Source: Mesorhizobium sp. M1E.F.Ca.ET.045.02.1.1 (GTDB taxonomy: Bacteria; Pseudomonadota; Alphaproteobacteria; Rhizobiales; Rhizobiaceae). From it: a stretch of 64,000 nucleotides of DNA. A model generated the notes under the pieces. The model was not told the origin of the DNA. It was given only the letters and a program-made list of their open reading frames with translations, and searched no databases. Made by a program: the position numbers and the translations under genes. The DNA is taken from contig NZ_CP034447.1 of NCBI RefSeq assembly GCF_003952485.1, positions 5,966,501-6,030,500 of the forward strand, in the 5' to 3' direction. Each line of letters begins with the position of its first letter. The stretch's first letter is position 1. Positions 55,896 through 64,000 of the stretch are shown in pieces.

Positions 55896-55927
55896 TCGGA
55901 CGTCACCACGGCTTTCGCCAATCGCCA

Positions 55928-56087
55928 ACGCTGGAAGAGAATCCACCAGCCAATCGACGGACACCCTCACCCTTGGCGACAGTTGGCGGCTGCGTGGATA
56001 GAGCACCGCGATCGGCGGATGATCGGCAAGCACTTCGATCAAGCGGCCTGCCTCAATGTCGGCGGCGAAGCGAAACACGGCGCTTCT
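55928..56087 (-). pseudogene. LysR-type regulator, C-terminal remnant
   Basis: On the minus strand about 53 codons read FRFAADIEAGRLIEVLADH, then PIAVLYPRSRQLSPRVRVSVDWL, the typical end of a LysR substrate-binding domain. No start, helix-turn-helix or rest of the domain is present upstream, and the frame runs into the half mosaic repeat at 55852-55895. It is a decayed fragment within the 490-bp gap 55810-56299, which otherwise holds the half repeat, the groES promoter and CIRCE. Confidence 0.7.
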
Positions 56088-56172
56088 ATTTTGATACGCC
56101 CATGCAATCCGCCTTTTTCGGCATCGCGTCATGCGCAGAAAAATTTCGCGCCATTGCCCCTTCCCGCGCGCC

Positions 56173-56200
56173 TTGACTCTGGCAAGGCGCCAGCCTATTT
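56173..56200 (+). promoter_or_regulatory. Predicted groESL promoter
   Basis: TTGACT at 56173-56178 and CTATTT at 56195-56200 with 16-bp spacing, just upstream of CIRCE. The CCTTGA context also fits alphaproteobacterial RpoH promoters. Confidence 0.55.
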
Positions 56201-56210
56201 CAGCGCCACG

Positions 56211-56237
56211 TTAGCACTCGCCTTAGGTGAGTGCTAA
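56211..56237. promoter_or_regulatory. CIRCE operator (HrcA binding site)
   Basis: TTAGCACTC (56211-56219), nine bases, GAGTGCTAA (56229-56237): an exact match to the CIRCE consensus bound by the HrcA repressor. It controls groESL heat-shock induction. Confidence 0.98.
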
Positions 56238-56299
56238 CTCATATCCGGCCTCGCCGGATGGAGGAACAGTTCTCACCGTTCTCATTCGAGGAAGAAAAC

Positions 56300-56596
56300 A
56301 TGGCAAAGTCCAAGTTCCGCCCGCTTCATGACCGTGTGGTCGTTCGCCGGGTCGAATCCGAATCCAAGACCGCCGGCGGGATCATCATCCCGGATACGGC
56401 GAAGGAGAAGCCGCAGGAAGGCGAGATCATCGCCGTCGGCTCCGGCGCCCGCGACGAAAACGGCAAGCTCGTGCCGCTCGACGTCAAGGCCGGCGACCGC
56501 ATCCTGTTCGGCAAGTGGTCGGGCACTGAAGTCAAGCTCAATGGCGAGGACCTTCTGATCATGAAGGAATCCGACATCATGGGCATCATCGGCTGA
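56300..56596 (+). CDS. groS: Co-chaperonin GroES
   Basis: The 98-residue protein starts at ATG 56300 (GAGGAAG six bases upstream). It has the full Cpn10 sequence, including the [12 protein letters not shown] start, the mobile loop with [20 protein letters not shown] and the end ESDIMGIIG. It caps GroEL. It is under CIRCE control and followed by groEL after 62 bp. Confidence 0.99.
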   Translation: MAKSKFRPLHDRVVVRRVESESKTAGGIIIPDTAKEKPQEGEIIAVGSGARDENGKLVPLDVKAGDRILFGKWSGTEVKLNGEDLLIMKESDIMGIIG

Positions 56597-56619
56597 ATAT
56601 CGGTCTCTCCATCAACTGA

Positions 56620-58311
<1,692 letters not shown>

Positions 58312-58337
58312 GAAGTTCAGTCCCATAGCGTATACGG

Positions 58338-58365
58338 AAAGGGCGGCAGAGATGCCGCCCTTTTT
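58338..58365 (+). terminator. Intrinsic terminator of groESL
   Basis: Arms 58338-58348 and 58353-58363 form an 11-bp stem (AAAGGGCGGCA) with loop GAGA and a T-run on the 3' side. Confidence 0.92.
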
Positions 58366-58444
58366 GTTTGGCTTGCGGCGGCCAGAGTCCAAAGGCAGGC
58401 AAGCTTCGTACAGCTGCGGTTGGCGAAAGCCTGCGCGACAGCCA

Positions 58445-58566
58445 ATCTCCCCCCTTGAGGGGGTAAGGCGCCGACGCCTTCCGCGACGAGAGACGGCGCT
58501 GGCGCTCCACGCGCAGCGACCCCCTCTGTCGCCTTCGGCGACATCTCCCCCTCAAGGGGGGAGATC
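58445..58566. repeat. Intergenic mosaic palindrome, family B
   Basis: The left arm ATCTCCCCCCTTGAGGGGG, middle module, then CCCCCTCTGTCGCCTTCGG and right arm CTCCCCCTCAAGGGGGGAGA. The right arm runs into the TetR gene and encodes its last residues and stop codon. Confidence 0.85.
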
Positions 58567-59169
58567 AGCAGCGTGCGCGCTCTGCTTCGTCTTGCCCGAG
58601 CGCACCGCCGCCTCGACCAAGGCCACCACTTCGTCAGCCACGACCGCAAGCGCCGAGCGGTCGCGGGTGGCGCGGGCGATCACCATCAGGCCCTCGAGCG
58701 AGGATTCGACTAACAGCGCCAGCGCTTGCGCGCGGCGCTCGGCCACCCCTGCCCTGACGAAGGCCTGGTGCAACAGGCCGATCCACTGCTCGAAGGCCGA
58801 GCGGCAGATCTCCACGAGGTCGGGCACATCGTTCGGCGCGTCCAGCACCACCGGCGCGACCGGGCAGCCGAGCGAGAATTCGTTCTCTTCCAGCATGCGT
58901 GCCACCGACTGGTAGATACGGCGGACGGCGACGGCCGGGTCGCCTTCCGTGGCAAGATCGGCGGCGAGCCGCTCGGTGACCTTTGCCACGCTGTCGCGCG
59001 TAACCTCGATGACCAGTTGGTCCTTGCCGCCCGGGAAATGGAAATAGAGCGAGCCGCGAGGAGCGCCGCTGGCGCTCAAAATGTCGTTGAGCGAGGTGCC
59101 GTGATAGCCGCGCCGCCTGATGAGCAGCGCCGTCGCCTCGATCATGCGGGTGCGCGTGTCCGTCGCCAC
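58552..59169 (-). CDS. TetR-family regulator (YezE/AcrR-like) divergent from the quinone oxidoreductase
   Basis: The protein has 205 residues from GTG 59169 (AGAGG upstream); a TTG at 59190 would add seven residues. The DNA-binding domain at about 5-55 reads RTRMIEATALLIRRRGYHGTSLNDIL and GAPRGSLYFHFPGGKDQL, typical of the TetR_C_5/LmrA-YxaF group. The last residues DLPP and the stop are encoded by the mosaic repeat at 58445-58566, so the original C-terminus may have been replaced. Direct repeats at 59234-59268 are its likely operator. Confidence 0.93.
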   Translation of the reverse strand: MATDTRTRMIEATALLIRRRGYHGTSLNDILSASGAPRGSLYFHFPGGKDQLVIEVTRDSVAKVTERLAADLATEGDPAVAVRRIYQSVARMLEENEFSLGCPVAPVVLDAPNDVPDLVEICRSAFEQWIGLLHQAFVRAGVAERRAQALALLVESSLEGLMVIARATRDRSALAVVADEVVALVEAAVRSGKTKQSAHAADLPP

Positions 59170-59233
59170 ATCAACCTCTGGCCATGTCAACTTTTGTCAG
59201 GAGTCGCATTATAGGCCTTGCCCATAATATGAC

Positions 59234-59268
59234 AATCGGTCTACATAATATGTAAATCGGTCTACATA
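59234..59268. promoter_or_regulatory. Direct-repeat operator between TetR and oxidoreductase genes
   Basis: AATCGGTCTACATA occurs at 59234-59247 and 59255-59268, a 21-bp spacing (two helical turns). Each copy is part of a partial dyad; in the second, ATGTA (59250-59254) and TACAT (59263-59267) are complementary. They lie 16-50 bp before the oxidoreductase start. Confidence 0.6.
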
Positions 59269-59283
59269 TTTGAGGGGCAGCAA

Positions 59284-60294
59284 ATGCAGAAATATCGGCT
59301 TGAAGGATTCGGCGGGATCGAGAAGCTGGTGGCGCGCGAGGAGGCGATGCTACGGCCCGGCCCGCACCAGATCGTCGTGCGCGTGCGCGCCACCTCGCTC
59401 AACCGCCGCGACACGATGATCCTCAACGGCACCTATCCGCTGACGCCCCGCGCTGGCATCGTTCCGCTTAGCGACGGCGCTGGCGAGGTGGCGGCGGTCG
59501 GCGACGGCGTCACACGCTTTGCCGTCGGCGACCGCGTCACCGGCAGCTATTTCGCCCGTTGGGTCGACGGCCGCATGCATCCCGGCATCGTCGACCAGCT
59601 CGGCTGCACGCTGGACGGCATGCTCTCGGAATATGCCCTGCTCGACGAGCAATGGGCGGTGCGGCTGCCCGACCACCTCTCCTGGCACGAAGCCACGACC
59701 TTCACCTGTGCCGGCCTGACCGCCTGGAGCGCGGTGACGGGCGCCGAGATTCCGAAGCCTGGACAATGGGTTCTGGTCATCGGTTCAGGCGGCGTCGCAT
59801 TGTTTGCGCTGCAGTTTGCCAAGCTCGCCGGCTGCCGCGTAGCGGCCGTCACCTCACGCGGCGAGAAGGCCGACAGGGTGCGGGCGCTCGGCGCCGACCT
59901 CGTCATCGCAGCCACCGAGACGCCGGAATGGGGCATGAAACTGCGCGAGGCGACTGGCGGCATCGATCTCGTCGTCGAGACCGGCGGTCCGGCCACCTTC
60001 GCGCAATCGCTGATCGCAAGCACGCTTTACGGCCGCATCGTGCTGCTCACGGTGCAGGACCAGAAGGGCAAATCGGTCGAAATTCCAAGCGCCGTCTATC
60101 AGCGCAGCCTCGCCACCATAAGCCGTGTCTTCGTCGGCAGCCGCAACGAGCTGGAGGCGATGCTTGCAGCCGTCGCCACCCATCGGCTGAAGCCGATCAT
60201 CGACAGGGTTTTCCCCTTCGCCGAGGGGCGCGAAGCCTACCGCCATTTCCAGCAGGGCGACGTCTTCGGCAAGGTTGTCATCGACGGCGTGTGA
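59284..60294 (+). CDS. Zinc-free medium-chain NAD(P)-dependent alcohol dehydrogenase/quinone oxidoreductase
   Basis: The 336-residue MDR-superfamily protein has the N-terminal GroES-like domain (SLNRRDTMILNG, GAGEVAAVGDGV) and a Rossmann domain with VLVIGSGGVALFALQFAKLAG (about 160-180). The structural-zinc cysteines are absent, as in quinone oxidoreductases. The substrate is probably a reactive carbonyl or quinone. It is followed after 23 bp by an OsmC gene and controlled by the divergent TetR. Confidence 0.9.
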   Translation: MQKYRLEGFGGIEKLVAREEAMLRPGPHQIVVRVRATSLNRRDTMILNGTYPLTPRAGIVPLSDGAGEVAAVGDGVTRFAVGDRVTGSYFARWVDGRMHPGIVDQLGCTLDGMLSEYALLDEQWAVRLPDHLSWHEATTFTCAGLTAWSAVTGAEIPKPGQWVLVIGSGGVALFALQFAKLAGCRVAAVTSRGEKADRVRALGADLVIAATETPEWGMKLREATGGIDLVVETGGPATFAQSLIASTLYGRIVLLTVQDQKGKSVEIPSAVYQRSLATISRVFVGSRNELEAMLAAVATHRLKPIIDRVFPFAEGREAYRHFQQGDVFGKVVIDGV

Positions 60295-60317
60295 CCAACC
60301 AGAGAGGAGAAACGGCA

Positions 60318-60752
60318 ATGACAATTCGCGAATCTTCGGCCGAGTGGCAGGGCACGCTCAAGGAGGGCTCCGGGCGGTTGCGGCTGGGCAGCGGCGTGTT
60401 CGAAAGCGCCTATTCCTTCCCGTCTCGCTTCGAGAACGGTCCGGGCACCAATCCGGAGGAACTAATCGCGGCCGCCCATGCCGGCTGCTTCTCGATGGCG
60501 CTGAGCGCCATCCTTGGCCGCGAGGGCCATATCCCGAAACACATCCGCACGATCGCAAAAGTGCATCTCGGCGCCACCACGGCCGGGCCGACGATCACCC
60601 GCATTGAGTTGGAGACCGAGGCGAGCGTCGCCGGGCTGACCGGGGAGGAATTCGAGCGGCTGGCGCAGGCCGCCAAGGCAACCTGCCTTGTCTCACGCGC
60701 GCTGACTGGCGTCGCCACGATCACGCTCAAGGCAAGCCTCATTGACCACTGA
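60318..60752 (+). CDS. OsmC/Ohr-family peroxiredoxin
   Basis: The protein has 144 residues from ATG 60318 (AGAGGAGAAACGGC upstream). The two redox cysteines are present in HAGCFSMALS (about 56) and ATCLVSRAL (about 121), with the catalytic Arg/Glu context of OsmC. It should reduce organic hydroperoxides with thiols. It is in the TetR-controlled operon with the oxidoreductase, consistent with a response to electrophilic or oxidative stress. Confidence 0.93.
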   Translation: MTIRESSAEWQGTLKEGSGRLRLGSGVFESAYSFPSRFENGPGTNPEELIAAAHAGCFSMALSAILGREGHIPKHIRTIAKVHLGATTAGPTITRIELETEASVAGLTGEEFERLAQAAKATCLVSRALTGVATITLKASLIDH

Positions 60753-60771
60753 AGCGGAGGAGAAAAATCCA

Positions 60772-61157
60772 ATGACCCACGAACTCATCATCGACATCGC
60801 CACGGCCAAACACTCCACCGAAACGGCCGAGATCATGCGGCGCTAAAACGACGTCTTTCAAAAGCACGATCCGTCGGCGCTGGACGATCTGGTGGCGGAT
60901 GACTGCGTGATCGAGAACACGACGCCGGCGCCGGACGGCGCCCGCCGCACCGGCAAGGCCGCCTGCGTCGAGCTGTGGTCGGCGATCGCCACCGCACCTG
61001 GCAGCGCTTCGATATCGAAGAAACCTTCGTTGCCGGCGACCGGGCGACGATCCGCTGGCGCTTCTGGATGGCCGACGGCGCTTCGCGGCGCGGCGTCAAC
61101 CTGATGCGCGTCGCCGACGGTCGCATCGTCGAGGCGATGGGCTATGTGAAGGGATAG
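60772..61157 (+). pseudogene. SnoaL/NTF2-like protein, broken by a stop and a frameshift
   Basis: The frame starts at ATG 60772 (GGAGGAGAAAAATCC upstream), reads AKHSTETAEIMRR and hits TAA at 60844. It continues after the stop with NDVFQKHDPSALDDLVADD and GKAACVELWSAIA, then needs a one-base shift near 61000 to continue as RFDIEETFVAGDRATIRWRF and end MGYVKG at 61157. Joined, this is a complete SnoaL-like (NTF2-fold) protein of about 127 residues. Two independent lesions suggest a real pseudogene, although sequence errors cannot be excluded. It is the third gene of the oxidoreductase-OsmC operon. Confidence 0.85.
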
Positions 61158-61244
61158 GGCCTGGCGCGACAGGCCGCGCTCAGGCCCCGCCCGGAATCCG
61201 CCCGCCAAGGTTTGGATCCCAGGCAACTCGCATTACCGTGTCGC

Positions 61245-61760
61245 TTACCGCGCGACCCTGTTGAGCTTCACGAAGGTCCTGGGGCTGCGCTGGATGGTCT
61301 GGAAGATCACGCAGTAGCGATCGGTGAGCTCCATCAGTTGGGTGAGCCGGTTTTGCGGAGCGTCCGTCTCGATGTCGAAGCGCAAGCGGATCTCCTTGAA
61401 GCCGACCGGCACGCCTTCGGTGACGCCCAGCGTACCTCGAAGATCGACGTCGCCCTCGGCGGAGATTTCGGCCGACTTGATCGGAATCTCCAGCACGGCG
61501 GCGGCCGCCCGCATCGAAACGCCGGCGCAGGCGATCAGCGCCTCCAGCAGCATGTCGCCGGAACAGAGTTCCTGCCCGCTGCCGCCGGCTTTCGGATGGA
61601 TGCCGGCCAGCGCAAGGCCGCGGCCGGTCTCGACCTTGCAGGTCACCCTGGAGTCGTCGGCGCTGCCCTTGGCCTTCAGCGTAAGAAGTGCCGCCCGCGC
61701 ATCCTTGCGATATAGATCCTTGATCGGCTCCTGCGTGGCGCGAAATGTCGCGATGTCCAT
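61245..61760 (-). CDS. OsmC-family protein, second copy
   Basis: The protein has 171 residues from ATG 61760. Cysteines occur in ELCSGDMLLEALIACAGVS (about 66-85) and DRYCVIFQT (about 150), matching the two-cysteine OsmC layout, but the surrounding sequence differs from the copy at 60318. It is closer to the YhfA-like OsmC group, with a SADDSRVTCKVETG segment near the N-terminus. It is convergent with the SnoaL pseudogene and downstream of the GFA gene. Confidence 0.87.
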   Translation of the reverse strand: MDIATFRATQEPIKDLYRKDARAALLTLKAKGSADDSRVTCKVETGRGLALAGIHPKAGGSGQELCSGDMLLEALIACAGVSMRAAAAVLEIPIKSAEISAEGDVDLRGTLGVTEGVPVGFKEIRLRFDIETDAPQNRLTQLMELTDRYCVIFQTIQRSPRTFVKLNRVAR

Positions 61761-61828
61761 GCGTATTCTCCTGTCGTGAGATGTGGTTCGTGGAAATCGT
61801 GTGTCATCGCTGGGACTACCGCTCGGGA

Positions 61829-62254
61829 CTACTCTGGCACGCTCACCCCGGAGCCTCCGAGCTCGGCCGGAAAATCCTTCAGCTTCGGCAAGCCGTCCTT
61901 CATCGGCAGGACAGTCTCGGCGTAGTTGACATGGACCCCCGGCTTGAATTCCACCGTCGGTATCGTCGCCGCATAGACGTCGACCAGTCCGAGCGGCGGA
62001 TGATCCGTCATCAGGTGACCGCCGCATTTGGTGCAGAACTGGCGGTCGCTCATCTTCGACTTCCTGAAGCCGGACAGGAACTCCGCGCCCTTGGTGACCT
62101 TGACGTTCTCCGGCTTCCACAGCGTGAAGGCGTTCACCGGAGACGCCGACCACGAACGACAGGAACTGCAATGGCAATAGCCCATCGCCTCGGCGGTTCC
62201 GTGCACTTCGATCTCCACGGCGCCGCAAAAACAGCCGCCCTTGTGTACCGTCAT
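61829..62254 (-). CDS. GFA-family protein (glutathione-dependent formaldehyde-activating enzyme-like)
   Basis: The 141-residue protein has all expected zinc ligands: CFCGAV (about 8), CHCSSC (about 27-32), and CTKCGG (about 74). The family is named after Gfa of Paracoccus, which binds glutathione-formaldehyde adducts, but most members have unknown roles. It is 68 bp upstream of the second OsmC gene on the same strand; both may belong to thiol/electrophile defence. Divergent AraC regulator next to it. Confidence 0.93.
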   Translation of the reverse strand: MTVHKGGCFCGAVEIEVHGTAEAMGYCHCSSCRSWSASPVNAFTLWKPENVKVTKGAEFLSGFRKSKMSDRQFCTKCGGHLMTDHPPLGLVDVYAATIPTVEFKPGVHVNYAETVLPMKDGLPKLKDFPAELGGSGVSVPE

Positions 62255-62343
62255 GACTTACATCCTCTTCGTTTGGTTCGACCGCGCCACGCACCCGTTT
62301 GAGGCACCACGCAAGCGCTAGTGCGGGTTTAAAGCTTCCGGCA

Positions 62344-63480
62344 ATGAACGGAATGACGCGGCGTCCGCCTCACTTGACAGCGCGTCCGGAACTCGAAAGG
62401 GATTGCGCCAGGTTGCTGCGCAACCCGCTGGACGCTGCTATGGCCGGGGACGCTCTGTCTGATCTCTTGAAAACGGTGCGTCTCACCGGCGCGACGTTTT
62501 TCGACATAAAGGCCCAGGATCCATGGGCCGTCTGCTCGCCCGCCCCCTCCTCGATATTGCCGAAGATCCTTCCCGGCGCGGATCACCTGATTTCCTACCA
62601 CGTGCTGACGAGCGGCCGTTGCTTCGCCCGCATCATCGGCAAGGAGGCGATCGTCGTGGAGGCCGGCGAAGTCGTGGTCTTCACCAGAAGCGACCCGCAT
62701 ATCATGTCGAGCAATCCCGACCTGCGGGCGGATCCGCCGCCGGCGGATGTGCTGGAGATCGCATCCGCCAGTCAAAAGCCGTTCCACCTCAACTACGTCA
62801 GCGGCGAGGGATCGATCTCGGCCGGGCTCGTCTGCGGCTATCTGGCCTGTGATGCCCTGCCGTTCAACCCACTGCTCGAAGCGCTGCCGCCGGTCATCAA
62901 GGCCGGAGACTCAAAAGGCGATGCCGGCTGGCTCGGTCAGTTCATCAAACTGGCGGTATCGGAGGTCGCGCAGAAGCGGGCGGGCAGCGAGACCGTGCTC
63001 ACCAAGCTCAGCGAACTGATGTTTGTCGACGTGCTGCGTCGCTATGTGGAATCGCTGCCGCCGCAGCAGACCGGCTGGCTGGCGGGTCTGCGCGATCCGC
63101 ATCTGAGCAAGGCGCTGGCGCTGATCCACGACCGGCCGGCGCACAACTGGACGATTGAATCCCTGGCGAGAGAATCCGCCCTGTCCCGCACGGTCCTTGC
63201 GGAGCGCTTTACAAGGCTCATCGGAATCCCGCCGATGCACTACCTCGCCAAATGGCGCATGCAAATCGCCTCGGAGCTGCTCAGCACCGGCAACAGCAAC
63301 ATCGCCAGCATTGCGGCGGACATCGGCTACGAGTCCGAGGCGGCGTTCAGCCGTGCCTTCAAGAAGATGATCGGCGTCCCGCCTTCGGCCTGGCGGCTTG
63401 GCGTTCGGGCCGCGTCCGGCTCCGGAAGCGATGAGGCTCCCGAAACCGAAGGCGAACCGCGCAACGAACTGATTGACTGA
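62344..63480 (+). CDS. AraC-family regulator with N-terminal cupin (cupin_6)
   Basis: The N-terminal cupin domain (about 40-220) contains ALSDLLKTVRLTGATFFDI, FARIIGKEAIVVEAGEVVVF and GYLACDALPFNPLLEALP, typical of the AraC cupin_6 group. The C-terminal helix-turn-helix pair is WTIESLARESALSRTVLAERF and IASIAADIGYESEAAFSRAFKK. The start is uncertain: ATG 62344 was chosen; ATG 62440 (MAGDALSDLLK) fits relatives better, and TTG 62299 is also in frame. It is divergent from the GFA-OsmC pair and its likely regulator. Confidence 0.9.
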   Translation: MNGMTRRPPHLTARPELERDCARLLRNPLDAAMAGDALSDLLKTVRLTGATFFDIKAQDPWAVCSPAPSSILPKILPGADHLISYHVLTSGRCFARIIGKEAIVVEAGEVVVFTRSDPHIMSSNPDLRADPPPADVLEIASASQKPFHLNYVSGEGSISAGLVCGYLACDALPFNPLLEALPPVIKAGDSKGDAGWLGQFIKLAVSEVAQKRAGSETVLTKLSELMFVDVLRRYVESLPPQQTGWLAGLRDPHLSKALALIHDRPAHNWTIESLARESALSRTVLAERFTRLIGIPPMHYLAKWRMQIASELLSTGNSNIASIAADIGYESEAAFSRAFKKMIGVPPSAWRLGVRAASGSGSDEAPETEGEPRNELID

Positions 63481-63489
63481 GGCGGCGAA

Positions 63490-64000
63490 CTAGCGATCGG
63501 CCAGCGCCAGCTTGGCGCCGAGCATGACGAAGGCACCGGCGAAGGTGCGGCGCATCCAGGTCAGCACCATCGGCCGCGACACGATGTGGCTGCGCACCGA
63601 GGCAGCGAACACGCCGTAGACCGCGAAGACGACGAAGGTCATCAGCATGAAGACGCCGGAGAGTTCCAGCATCTTGGCAAGCGCGTGCGGCTCGCCGGTG
63701 CTGACGAATTGCGGCAGGAAGGCAAAGAAGAAGATCGACAGTTTTGGATTGAGGATGTTGATCAGGATGCCGGAGGTGATGATCCTGGCCGCGGAGCGCG
63801 GGGCGACGTTCTCGTCGACACTCAACCCGCCTTTCTCCTTCAGCGTGTTCCAGGCCATGTAGAGCAGGTAGGCGACGCCGAGATATTTCAGCGTCTCGAA
63901 GGCGACTGCGCTGGTGTGCAGCACCGCGGCGAGACCGGTGACGGCGGCCGCCATGTGCGGGATGATGCCCAGAGTGCAGGCGAAGGCGGCGATGACCGAG
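63490..64000 (-). CDS. LysE/RhtB-family exporter, N-terminus cut by window edge
   Basis: The visible 170 residues end at 63490 and run to the window edge without a start (an internal ATG at 63954 is not the start, as homologous sequence SVIAAFACTLGIIPHM continues upstream). Helices and the block SGILINILNPKLSIFFFAFLPQF identify RhtB-type amino acid exporters. It is convergent with the AraC gene, 9 bp apart. Confidence 0.92.
   Translation of the reverse strand, partial: SVIAAFACTLGIIPHMAAAVTGLAAVLHTSAVAFETLKYLGVAYLLYMAWNTLKEKGGLSVDENVAPRSAARIITSGILINILNPKLSIFFFAFLPQFVSTGEPHALAKMLELSGVFMLMTFVVFAVYGVFAASVRSHIVSRPMVLTWMRRTFAGAFVMLGAKLALADR

Noticed and set aside
60892..61157. Two short independent genes in place of the SnoaL pseudogene
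   Set aside because: They join into one SnoaL fold with a single shift and have no separate ribosome sites.

Overview
The window looks like chromosomal DNA of an alphaproteobacterium of the Hyphomicrobiales, most likely Mesorhizobium or a close relative. This rests on the high GC content, the tadA / RluB-type pseudouridine synthase / rsmD arrangement, CIRCE-controlled groESL, many small efflux and regulator cassettes, and two families of rhizobial-type palindromic mosaic repeats between genes. No rRNA, tRNA, CRISPR array, transposase or phage gene was seen.

Layout. 1-8.6 kb: a type I secretion locus on the minus strand. It holds a giant VCBS/RTX surface protein (broken by a garbled repeat copy), a PrsD/PrsE exporter pair, and at the left edge the N-terminus of a second type I ABC protein that starts at GTG. 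The VCBS gene and the edge ABC gene carry the same duplicated promoter and leader, so they are probably co-expressed. 8.7-13.3 kb: a patatin-like lipase, an M16 peptidase pair (one zinc-binding, one not) and rsmD. 13.3-23.5 kb: housekeeping genes (pseudouridine synthase with a repetitive basic extension, tadA, a lipoprotein, ileS, a MipA-like porin, an HdeD-like protein, ribF, a HAD phosphatase). 23.8-27.7 kb: two tandem Tad-pilus-associated von Willebrand A proteins behind a 16-bp palindrome. 27.8-31 kb: SDR, LysE exporter, DUF2189 membrane protein, Tat-type CAP lipoprotein. 31-34.6 kb: marR-emrA-emrB efflux operon with a MarR operator and a striking 124-nt multi-stem element between emrA and emrB.

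34.9-40.8 kb: an expanded version of the E. coli ynbABCD lipid cluster (CDP-alcohol transferase, hydrolase-methyltransferase fusion, PAP2-tyrosine phosphatase fusion, small membrane protein, acyltransferase, CdsA-like enzyme) with tightly coupled genes. It is the most coherent poorly characterised pathway here. 41-47 kb: an RND efflux operon with an FAD monooxygenase between adaptor and pump. 47.1-55.8 kb: a small secreted protein, a winged-helix/TPR regulator, an AraC-GyrI regulator, a MarR-GNAT fusion, a HigA-like antitoxin fragment, a DSD1-like PLP enzyme coupled to an alditol-oxidase-like flavoenzyme, and a divergent MFS/TetR pair with two operators. 55.8-58.4 kb: a LysR remnant, CIRCE, groS-groL and a strong terminator. 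58.5-64 kb: TetR with a quinone oxidoreductase and OsmC protein, a broken SnoaL-like gene, a second OsmC protein, a GFA protein, an AraC regulator and a LysE exporter cut by the right edge.

Caution: the VCBS gene has a disrupted frame, and the sequence there looks like a consensus or assembly error.
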